A stretch of 64,000 nt of DNA from Diphasiastrum complanatum (Eukaryota > Streptophyta > Lycopodiopsida > Lycopodiales > Lycopodiaceae). Under the pieces are notes generated by a model that made no database searches, was not told where the DNA came from, and saw nothing but the letters and a program-made list of their open reading frames with translations. A program made the translations under genes and the position numbers. Positions 22,535 through 31,129 of the stretch are shown in pieces (position 1 is the stretch's first letter; each line of letters begins with the position of its first letter). Location of the stretch: NCBI GenBank assembly GCA_029204225.1, contig CM055113.1, positions 7,343,852 to 7,407,851 of the forward strand, read 5' to 3'.

Positions 22535-22700
22535 TTGGCCCCGACCCAATAAGCGACTGACATGTGGAGTCAGGGCAGGGGACAAAACACCCTTTGACAT
22601 GTATGCGTGGCAACGCACTGGCGCCGGGACCACACATTGGCCCCGACCCAATAAGCGACCGACATGTGTAGTCAGGGCAGGGGACAAAACACTCTTTGAC
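22535..22700 (+). repeat. GC-rich direct repeat, two copies, 102-bp period
   Basis: TTGGCCCCGACCCAATAAGC starts at 22,535 and again at 22,637, each followed by ~45 more near-identical bases (through ACAAAACAC and CTTTGACA). A degenerate inverted echo (GCTTATTGGCACGGGGAC) lies at 22,503. This is much richer in GC than its flanks. ORFs read through it on the minus strand are products of the repeat. Confidence 0.7.
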
Positions 22701-23057
22701 ACGCACGCACTGGCACCACCCTCACGCGGGACCACAATGGTGCTGGCGCCGTGCGTTGGGAGCACACAATGATGTTGGGACCACGCACTGGGTGCTTGTA
22801 CACGGGCACCTCCATGCTCACACATACATAAAAAAAATTGAGAAGTTTCATTATATATATAGGCAGATTGATTTCTTCCAGTTGATTATGGGATAAATTA
22901 AGATCTGTCACGTGGAAAATACGTATGCAGGGGCAGGAGGCCGGCACCTGGGACGCGTGTCCTGAGCTGAAGAGGGTCTGGGCCAAACCCCGACGTGCTG
23001 GTGGGAGACGCTTGAACGGACGACTTGGCAGCAGCTGCAAACACAGAAATAGTGGAG

Positions 23058-24114
23058 ATGGAGAACGCGAGAGACGTTGAAGCACAGGATGCTCATCTAG
23101 CTCCAGATGCTCCAGATCGAGACTCGAAGAAAGAGTGGACCGATTGCTTATTACGTAGTAGCAATGGTATGTCACATTTCTAACGATATACAACTGTCGA
23201 TAGCCAAATGTAGCAATTAGTAATTAATTCTTGCCCTGCTTTAGTCTTGTCCAGCCCAATGGCTTTCAAGATTCCTGGATTTTTCTTCGAAATGGATAGC
23301 CCTCCTACTAGTTTGATTGTTGATCAGAATGCATATCTGATTTCGATCAGCGCGCTATATGGATTATTATGATTCTTCAGACTGTATTCCTATTTTCAAG
23401 TGATACGAAAAGTCCTGACTCCTAGCTGCTAGTATAATTGCTCGAAATCTGGATTGTCTAACATCTAATTTCTAGCTACATAAATACACCTCGCTCCGGC
23501 TCGACTGTTCGTCAGAGAATATATTTTAGAGCCATGTATAACGAACTAATATTATCTTATTCTGTCCCTAACGTCCTGGCTATCCGTTTTGCAGGTCTTG
23601 TAGAGGGTCGGAAAGAGGTAGTCGACTGCAACAGTGAGCACAGGGAAGTCTGCCTGATTTGCATGGAGGAAAAACCTGCGACTCTCTTTTTCAATGCAGA
23701 AGGTAAGATTCTATTTTGTTGTAAAACTCTCTGTTCGGTTCTCTAGGCTTCTTTATATTGTTGAAGATTGATCAACGAAACTCGGGGTATATTGAGGCCA
23801 TATTATTAAAGCTTTTGAGGCTTGAGCAAGGCGCTCGCACATGAATATCTATCATGATGGAACTACTATTGCAAGGAAGCGAAAGTTGAAAGAACAATTT
23901 CCACATTTTATGCATCATTTTGGTCCATGCATAAAAAGCGATCCACAGTCTCATTAGTCTCATTAATTCATTCCCTAAGCAATGCAACAAATTTTGCAAT
24001 TCGATAGGTGAAACATTGGATATAATCTAACTTGCAATCACTCTGTGGCACGTTGTCCCCATAGATTTTGCAACATCTGCATTTCCAAGCATGCAGAGGC
24101 CTGCTGTCATCTTG
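23058..24114 (+). pseudogene. Putative RING-type protein gene, three exon fragments
   Basis: Exon 1 begins at ATG 23,058 (MENARDVEAQDAHLAP) and ends at a strong donor, G|GTATGT, at 23,166. Exon 2 (23,595-23,702) follows a TTTTGCAG acceptor and joins in frame, giving HREVCLICMEEKPATLFFNA before a GGTAAG donor. A third stretch to 24,114 reads CPHRFCNICISKHAEAC and ends at G|GTGAGT. CLIC...CPHRFCNIC looks like the first RING of an RBR or RING E3 ubiquitin ligase. However, no AG acceptor puts the third piece in frame: a TGCAATC near 24,037 may be a mutated TGCAG. The 3' part of such a protein is not present. I treat it as a gene fragment or pseudogene; moderate certainty. Confidence 0.45.
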
Positions 24115-24619
24115 GTGAGTTATTTTTCCTTCTTTACCATAATGATTTTGAATGTTATTGTCCGTGCTGGTCATGGGTTTATCTAAAGCATTTTCACTAT
24201 TGTCCTTTTTTTAGGCCTTGAAAACGGCAATTTTGATGGTGGCTGAGGCACTTGAAAAACAAGAGGACCCAATGTTGCCGAAGATAGCTAGATCAACTTC
24301 CTCCCGTAAGGGCTTGCTTTCCTCCTCACCAAAGGACTCCCAACCCCTTGACTCCTCCAAAGGTACAGCCATCCTCTCTCCCCCTAAGAGAAAGTGTACC
24401 CAAGTTGAGTATGCCTCTCTTGTAACAAAAACTAGGAAATTCAAAAGCATGGCTCCCAAAGGCACTGGTCTGAAAGTCTTAAAGAAACTCTCTCCTCTCT
24501 CAAGTAGCTTAAATATGCCTGGAGCTACCATTAAGCTCGATGTGTCTAGCAGAGACGTTGCAAAAATGAGAGTCTTAATTCATGAAAACAAAAAAGTCCA
24601 AGAAACTACATTTATCTTG

Positions 24620-25081
24620 GACATTGAACAGTGTGAGAGGCCACCTATTGACCCTCTTACTAATGACAGGCCCTTGGAGGTCAGGGAACCTAATAGCTCC
24701 CATGTATGTAATTTGAAAATAAAATTTAAAGACCACACTTAGACCATTGTAACTCCTCTCATTGTTCTTGTCGATCCTACTATCTGCCCCACTGTAGCAA
24801 ATTTTGATGTTAAATTAATTGATTCCTATAAATTTTTGTTTTGGTCGGGATCCAGTTTACAAGCTCAAAAAGAGTTGTCTCTAGAATATCCTCACATATT
24901 GTCCTTTAGACAAGTTAGTGTCATTGTTTTTGCTGGCTTGAGTGTTGAGGAGGCCAAGCTCCTTGCGTGGGATCACAACATTGATCAATATTACAGGCTC
25001 AAGATGACGGTTATTCAAACAGTAAGATTTTTTCACAAGGAGTATCTTAGACTCCACAAAGAGGGCGACAAAACAAATATA
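24620..25081 (+). other. ParB-like region of the methyltransferase locus
   Basis: The frame reads PLEVREPNSSHVCNLKIKF, PLIVLVD, LIDSYKFLFWSGSSLQAQKE, VSVIVFAGLSVEEAKLLAWD and HNIDQYYR. That order parallels ParB/Srx-fold domains: a residue block before the strand carrying preferred values (PLIVLVD), a G-x-S/H-x-x-x-A turn (GSSLQAQKE), and an A/EEAxxLAxxHN helix. ParB-like domains are often fused to DNA methylases in phages and bacteria. Similarity is by eye, and one TAG (24,740) lies inside it. Confidence 0.5.
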
Positions 25082-25950
25082 TAGCTGAAGTGCCTCTGCG
25101 CACAAGAGACTGGGCTTCCTTTTGATGAGAAGACTCCAGCCACCTCTTTGACAAAATATGATAATTTTTTTCAGCTAGCCTTTTGAACTGGACGGGTGAT
25201 TTTTTCAACTTTTAATCTTTTTGAATCTGTCAAATTTTTTAAGTCCAATTTTTGGGTATTTAATATTTACATTAATTTTTTTTCAGGTCTGGGATCTGGT
25301 TGATTAATTTTTTGACAAATGGGACAAGTTTGAGATCAAGGGACAAGTTCCGAAAGGGACATCCAATCCAAAGAAAAAAAACATCTCAGCCGACTCTTGC
25401 TCCCATCCCTCAGGATATGGGAATATCTGAGTGGAAGAACATGCAAAGCATTTCTTCCCAGGATGTTGTGGTGAGCGTCGCCTCAAGAGTGGCAGATGGA
25501 CAGCTCAGCCTTGCAAAAATGGGAAAAGAGTTTCAAAGGTAATTTTTATTCGATTTTTCTTTTAATTTAAGTTATCATAAAATTGAAAAATTACTAACTT
25601 CATTTTCTTTCAGACACAAGCTTTTCATGAGGGTACAAGAGGCCATGGTGAAAACCTAAATTGCCAAGATTGGGCAGAATGCCAGGCCTTGTACTCGAAT
25701 AGCTCCAAGGACGAGGAGCTTCAAAGATTTTTGATTTTATTTAGAGACATGGTATGCTTACATTTTAGAACTGTTTATGCTGAGCATGAGTATTTGTCTT
25801 TATAGATTTTGAGTTATTATTTTATTGAACTACTTTAATCTTGCTTCGCATAAGACTCTCACAAAAGTTGTTAATTTTATGATTCTGAGAAATTTATATC
25901 CATGCTAAGCATAAGTCTATTCTAACATATGCAATCTCTTATTTTTTCAG

Positions 25951-27057
25951 AGTTCTGAAGACAAGAAGAGTGGGCAACTTCCTGAGCAATTTAGGACCCA
26001 CCTTCAAAAAGCAAAAGCTGAGAAAAGGCAAAGGGAGAGTCATCAGGCTGGGGACACAAGCGTCGATGAAGATCCGAAGGAGACATTCGTCCCGAACTCT
26101 ATTGATGACCCCCCTTGTTCTTACACAATTCATCAAGGTGATGCAAGAGACATCAAAAAAATTGTGAAAAACATACCATACACTTTGTGCATTGCCGACA
26201 TTCCTTATAGTTTCAAGTTGGCGGGCTCGTTGAATGATGATCACCCTTTTAAATACACTGAGATGAAAGAAGTTGTTGCTAATTTTATGGAGGTCACCAC
26301 ACCTCCACTTTGGAGGATAGTGATATTCCACTCCAACTGGCAACAAGTTTGCAATGCAGGCATCAAGAATGCAATTTGGTAACTGGTTTACTTTTGCCCG
26401 AGCACAATAATCTGTTTCTTTGCGAATATTTTTTACCAATTGGATTGAGCATTCTTTAATCATTTTTTTCTTATTAATTGCAGGTATAAGCCAAATGTAA
26501 AAGATTCTTGTGGAGCTCGACTTTGTAATGTGATTGAATATCTCTCTATTGACTATTTTTCAACCGATGGAAAGAGGTCAATGCTACTGTATTATAACAC
26601 TGCAGGAAGTATTGATTTTGGCAACCATTTCAAATTTTCTGCAGTCACAAAAAAATTAAAAAATCCCCTGACTGGTTCTGTGGCTTCTCCATACCAAAAG
26701 CCACAACAACTTGTAAATAAACTGATAGACATGTTTTCTCATCCAGCCAATTGGATTTTGGATTTGTTTAGTGGAAGCGGGACAACCAGTGCATGTGCCG
26801 TCCAAAAAGGAAGACATGTGGCTCCTATAGAGCTAGATGAGAGTTTGGTAAGTTTTATTAAAATGAGATTAATTGGAGTTTCAATTTTGCTGGACAAATT
26901 TCAAGAAGTGGGTAAACTAGGCCCCTCCAAAGATAGTGTTGCTCCACTTTGTAAAGAGCCCCAACCACATGCTAGTGGCATTGTAGGTGATGAAGGTGAC
27001 ATAGCAGAGGTGGTTGAACAAACTTACAATGTTGTAGTAGAAGTCATTACACAGTAA
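25951..27057 (+). CDS. Open methyltransferase-domain exons (beta-class DNA N4/N6 type)
   Basis: Exon 25,951-26,378 and exon 26,484-27,057 join in phase (ATT TG|G TAT) to give ~333 codons without a stop, ending TAA at 27,055. The protein begins with a charged linker (DKKSGQLPEQF, KAKAEKRQRE), then HQGDARDIKK, LCIADIPYSFKLAG, PPLWRIVIFHSNWQQV, an insertion to ~26,640 that would be the target-recognition part, and the motif X-I-II block. Motif order IV-then-I defines the beta class. The second residue of the usual DPPY is isoleucine. The tail after ~26,930 is low in motifs (EEVVEQTYNVVVEV-like, acidic). A shorter transcript starting at an internal ATG such as 26,164 is possible but unproven. Confidence 0.7.
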
Positions 27058-27146
27058 CAGTCTATTGCTCAAGTAGATGTAAATCCTGTAAGGGCTGCTA
27101 GTCCTGACCCAAATGATTTGGTCAAAATTTTTTGACTAGAGTGTAC

Positions 27147-27985
27147 TTCATCTTCTTCATTATGTGGATTTGCTTCTGCATGATTTTCCATATCGTGATC
27201 GTTTTCGTCTTCTTTATCATGATTGTTTGTTGTAGCAATCTTTGATATTGATATTTTCGGATTTCTTTTGTCTTAGTTTCAATGACAAATAGCCACCTCC
27301 ATTAGGATAAAGGGCTATATGTGTACAGAAAAATGATATAGATAGTTACTTTAACGATAGTTCGGGTATGTTTCATCGACATCTAGCGACGATTACAAAT
27401 TATAGTCGCCACACGACTCTATATTAACATTAAAAAAAAGAACACAAATGCGTTGTTTTTTCTAAGCGATGTTTTAGAGACATTTATGAAAAGTTGTTGC
27501 TGAAGAGTCACTTTTACCGACATTTTAGACATGCGTTAGCGACTATACCAAATAGACGTCATTGGGCAACACTATAGAAAGCTTGCAGAAAAAACCCGAT
27601 TAGATGATTGATTGATAACCACATTTCAGGGATGAGTAGTGAACATCGCCCAAAGACATTCAAAATTAGTGTCACTTGGGGACGCTATGTCTTCTAGCAG
27701 AAGAAAACCTGAACCCTCTTTTTAAAAAAGCAAGTGATTTCACTTTTGACTCTTTCATCGTTGTTATTGACATTCCTATCATCAAGCTCATTCGGCTCCA
27801 TGAAATAATAAATTCTTTCATCTTCTTCATTATGTGGATTTTCTCTATCGTCTTCATCATGATTGTTTGTTGTTTCATCTTTGAGCTTTATAGTTTAAAA
27901 AAAAAAATTGTCTTAGTTTGCATGGTAAATAGCCACGTCCTTCAAGATAAAGGACTATATGTGCACATACAAACTATATAAATGA
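27147..27985 (+). repeat. Direct repeats of ~180 bp flanking a 470-bp insert
   Basis: TTCATCTTCTTCATTATGTG occurs at ~27,148 and ~27,817, and both copies continue with related sequence through TCATGATTGTTTGTTGT, TTGTCTTAGTTT and ATAAAGGNCTATATGTG. Identity is ~75-80%. The insert (27,346-27,816) holds several GCGAC/GTCGC motifs and CACTATAGAAAGC at 27,569. This looks like a duplication or the ends of an old element. Confidence 0.5.
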
Positions 27986-28529
27986 GTCAATATTTCATTT
28001 CTCTTTATATATTTCATATGAATCAATTCAAGATGCAAACAATCTCACTAGCTTTGAGATGAATGCGTTCTGCATGTCTTATAATTATGTCTTTTGAAGA
28101 TATCCATCTGCATATTTGTCGCATACGAAAATACAAAATGGTCATTAACATATATGTGAAATGTGCTCATTTAAACGAAGTTAACACTCATGAGCAATAC
28201 CTTGCAAAGGTTGACAATTTTGACATAATAGTTTATATATCTTCGGTCAAACACCCTTTCAATGACACCATAAATACATGCTACAAAATAACATAGCTTA
28301 TTGATTATGAGAGTCTACACAATCATACTTGATTATATGTGTCACTAGTTGAATACATCAAATATATATGCCTATATCATCATGTGCCAATCATGAGATT
28401 TAATCTGGATAATTTGTTGTCTATGGTAGATGCCTCTCTTATAGACCTTATATATCCAGTGGAAAATTGCATATGTCGAATAATTTCCTTTACATTACGA
28501 TTTGATAAAATCCATGGAACATGAGTTGA
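27986..28529. other. No gene recognised
   Basis: AT-rich, no family motifs; short ORFs only. Confidence 0.4.
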
Positions 28530-28823
28530 TCATGCCCTCGACTCTAGAACATCTTTAGTCCACAAGTGTCTTATTTGATCAAAATTTATTAGTTCTTCAA
28601 GGACTCGTGCATGCAAAGCTTCTAACTCATTGAAGTGCTTCCATAATGGCGCTCCCACATTTTTGAAAATGTGCATTGGATCCAATAAATGAGTTATTTT
28701 TAATGTCCTCCAATATAGGAGTGTACAAAATATGGATAGTCTTTTCATGCCTTCTGTAGTAGTGGAATTCTCCATTACATTGTTCCAATTCTCAAGCCAA
28801 TCTTTACTTATTCCAATTCTCAA
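28530..28823 (-). pseudogene. CACTA TNP2 fragment, downstream half
   Basis: The minus strand reads MKRLSIFCTLLYWRTLKITH, LLDPMHIFKNVGAPLWKHF and HARVLEELINFDQIRHLW, nearly the same start as 18,788-18,670 (MKRLSIFHELPYWGELL). It is the block after the CPICGE region of TNP2. The matching upstream block is at 34,901-35,278, on the other side of the Copia element, so one CACTA pseudogene was split. Confidence 0.85.
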
Positions 28824-28873
28824 GCCAATATGTTACTCAAGCCAATATTTCCGGTTGAGGAAGGGGTCCTCCA

Positions 28874-29555
28874 TGTTAAAAATTCACAATTCTAGCTTGA
28901 CTAGTTTTGGTCATATGACTTGTAAATAGTTAGATGGTCATGATGTGGCTTGTCACACGTACCAAATAGCATAGGATTCCATTCATAAGGATTTTCTCAA
29001 GTATACCTAAGTGTTAGAACCTTTGGAATGAGTCCGAATTATGCTTAGATACAAGAGAGAAAAAATAGGAGCTATTTTTGGTAATTTTTGCATTGTTGAG
29101 GGATCTCCAAGATTCCAACCCTAACTTGGTAGGGATGAAAGATCCACCAAAATTAGCATTAGGGATAGGTTTAGGGCTATTCATACCTGCCCAAAACCAT
29201 GATGGATCATGTATATATAGGTGATGATATCTCACCAAAATCAATCAAGCAATTTCATGATTTTTCTCTCATAATGGTGCAATTGCTCTCTATGTTCATA
29301 ATTGTTTGAGTACTTGTGATTACTAATGATTATAGGATTGAATGTAGGTCTGGTGTACAGTACTCAGACTGTGGGAGACCTTACTTTCACACGTGTGAAG
29401 CCTTCTTCAAGGATTTGGGCCATTTAGTGAGGTTCAAGCATAGATTTTTGATGGATTTTGATGGTTCAACTTGTGCTAATCTTATGAAATCATAATCTAT
29501 TGTTTCCCTCATCATTTCAAGTGTTTTAGGATCCTTATTTGCTGTGATTTTCACA
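28874..29555 (+). repeat. 5' LTR of the 28.9 kb Copia element
   Basis: TGTTAAAAATTCACA...GATTTTCACA. It has a TATATATAG box at ~29,212 and CACACGTGTG at 29,398-29,407. Confidence 0.9.
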
Positions 29556-29568
29556 TGGTATCAGAGCC
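29556..29568 (+). other. Primer-binding site (tRNA-Met type)
   Basis: TGGTATCAGAGCC directly follows the LTR. The leader from here to 30,367 has no ORF. Confidence 0.9.
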
Positions 29569-30367
29569 TAAAGGCTGAAATGAGCTAAATCCTTGGTTTT
29601 CATTCAATTTGATCACAATTTTTTATCTAAATCTTGTGTAGATTAGATCTTAGCATCTAGCATTGATTCTAGAACTCAAAGTGAGTCAAATACATTGGAG
29701 ATTGGTGCTGTGTGACTTCATTTGCAGGTGTTTAGGTGTCTAAAACCAGAGGCAAAGTTGAATTCAATTCACATTACCAAGATAGCAAGTTTTGCTTGCT
29801 CCAAGCATTGAGTTCTAAGCGAGTTTTGGAGGTGATTTCATAGAGGAGGCTTTCTAGCATTGAAGGAGAGGGAAGATCAAAGTTTTGGGGACTCTTCAAG
29901 GCTGTTCTAAGGTGTAGTGGACACCTCCTAAAGTGATTTAGGTTCAGTCACAACCATTGCTTGACTTATGCACCAAATTAGATCAATTTTTCATCAATTT
30001 TGATCATTTTTTTATTGTGATTGGATAGTAGATTGTGTTGCATCCTCATTAAGTTCCATTTAGATCTTTTACAAGTGATTTTGAAATTATATTAGGTTGC
30101 TGAAATTCACTCTTGATCAGATCATTTGGAAGCTTTAATGTTCTTTGTAGAAAGAGGGGCAATTCTACGAGTATTGTCTACTTCAATCAAGCAAATGCAT
30201 TGTTTCTAGTATTCTATGATTTGATTTTGTTAGAGATCATTCTTAGATCTTTATAGGAAGTCTATTACTGATCTTTTCAGGTCCCTAAAAAGTGGGATAA
30301 GGTAGATCTTCAATCAAATCAATAGAAGTAACCTTCATTTGTGTCAAGTCCTTGATTAGGAGACTAG

Positions 30368-31129
30368 ATGGCATCTATAAATGCATATCTTTTGGATACT
30401 AATGAAAGGCTCAACAAAACTAACTATTCCATATGGAAAGTTAGAATGGAATCCATCATGATCATGCAAGATCTGATGGAAATTGTAAATGGTAAGGAGG
30501 GTGAACCTATTCATCCTCAAGAAAAAGCCAAATACATCCAGAGGTGCAATGTTGCACAACATTGCATAAAATTGAATGTTGCAAATGAACTCTTAAGAGA
30601 GGTAGGAGATTGCACTTCGGCTCAAGATGCTTGGGAGACTTTGCAAAAGGTCTCTGAATCCAAGAACCAAACTAGAATATTAGCTTTGAAGAATCAAATC
30701 TATAGAAGCTATCAAAAGAAAGGAGAGAGTGCACATACTTTTGTCCTAAGAGTAAAGGAATTGAACAAAGAGCTAGCCTTCATAGGTGATGCTATCAAGG
30801 ATGAAGAGCTTTTTCAACTCTTATTGAATGGACTAAGCTTTGAATTTGACAATTTGGTTCAGGGATATGCAATTATGGGTAAGCTACCCATACTTGAAGA
30901 ACTTCAAGGCACACTCATGGCCGAGGAATCAAGAAGGAGCCAAATGCAAGAGAGGATGGATAGGCTTTCCATCCAAGGTGGAGATGACCAGCTCTCTTCA
31001 CCAAAGGCAAAGGCAAGTCCAAAGGTAAAGGATCAACATTCAAGAAGTCTTCAAAGCTTGAGGATCAAGAAGGACCCTCAAAGGCATCTCCATCAACCAC
31101 CAAAGTCAAGAAGGACAAATCAAAGGTGA
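30368..31129 (+). CDS. Copia gag (frameshifted near its end)
   Basis: The start MASINAYLLDTNERLNKTNY is typical for the lineage. Motifs SIWKVRMESIMIMQDLMEI, CTSAQDAWETLQKV, RILALKNQIY, TFVLRVKELNKELA and EESRRSQMQERMDRL follow. Near 31,000 the true frame shifts by one base, so the annotated frame ends in out-of-frame sequence at 31,129. In the alternative frame a lysine-rich stretch leads into the zinc knuckle CYYCSKMGHYASEC (31,129-31,170). Gag packages element RNA in virus-like particles in the cytoplasm. Confidence 0.88.
   Translation: MASINAYLLDTNERLNKTNYSIWKVRMESIMIMQDLMEIVNGKEGEPIHPQEKAKYIQRCNVAQHCIKLNVANELLREVGDCTSAQDAWETLQKVSESKNQTRILALKNQIYRSYQKKGESAHTFVLRVKELNKELAFIGDAIKDEELFQLLLNGLSFEFDNLVQGYAIMGKLPILEELQGTLMAEESRRSQMQERMDRLSIQGGDDQLSSPKAKASPKVKDQHSRSLQSLRIKKDPQRHLHQPPKSRRTNQR

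Larger units (their letters stand above)
24215..27057 (+). pseudogene. ParB-like / DNA amino-methyltransferase fusion gene, 5' half decayed
   Basis: Five consecutive exons fit GT-AG splicing in one phase: 24,215-25,195, 25,287-25,538, 25,614-25,751, 25,951-26,378 and 26,484-27,057 (introns 91, 75, 199 and 105 bp). Exon 1 has a Ser/Lys-rich start, then a ParB-like region (~24,620-25,080). Exons 4-5 hold a beta-class DNA amino-methyltransferase: motif IV variant DIPY (26,197-26,208), motif X PYQKP (26,689-26,703), motif I DLFSGSGTT (26,761-26,787) and motif II IELDE (26,827-26,841). Lesions: TAG at 24,740 and 25,082, TGA at 25,184, TAA at 25,305, a frameshift in an A8 run at 25,374-25,381, and a one-base loss near 25,651. 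All lie in exons 1-3. The start exon is missing or upstream of the TTTTTTTAG acceptor at 24,214. The family transfers methyl groups to adenine N6 or cytosine N4. Host gene or mobile-element cargo cannot be decided. Confidence 0.7.

Noticed and set aside
22407-23193. Overlapping Cys/Pro/Arg-rich ORFs on the minus strand
   Set aside because: They arise from GC-rich repeats and from the reverse of the RING-like exon.
24211-24531. Minus-strand 106-residue ORF opposite the methylase gene
   Set aside because: Reverse reading of the first exon, with no motifs.
23058-27057. A single gene joining RING exons to the methyltransferase
   Set aside because: The last RING donor (24,114) and the first methylase exon (24,215) have incompatible phases, and the third RING piece has no in-frame acceptor.
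29556-29568. tRNA gene signal from TGGTATCAGAGCC and similar sites
   Set aside because: These are retroelement primer-binding sites complementary to tRNA ends; no cloverleaf surrounds them. No tRNA, rRNA or CRISPR array was seen anywhere in the window.
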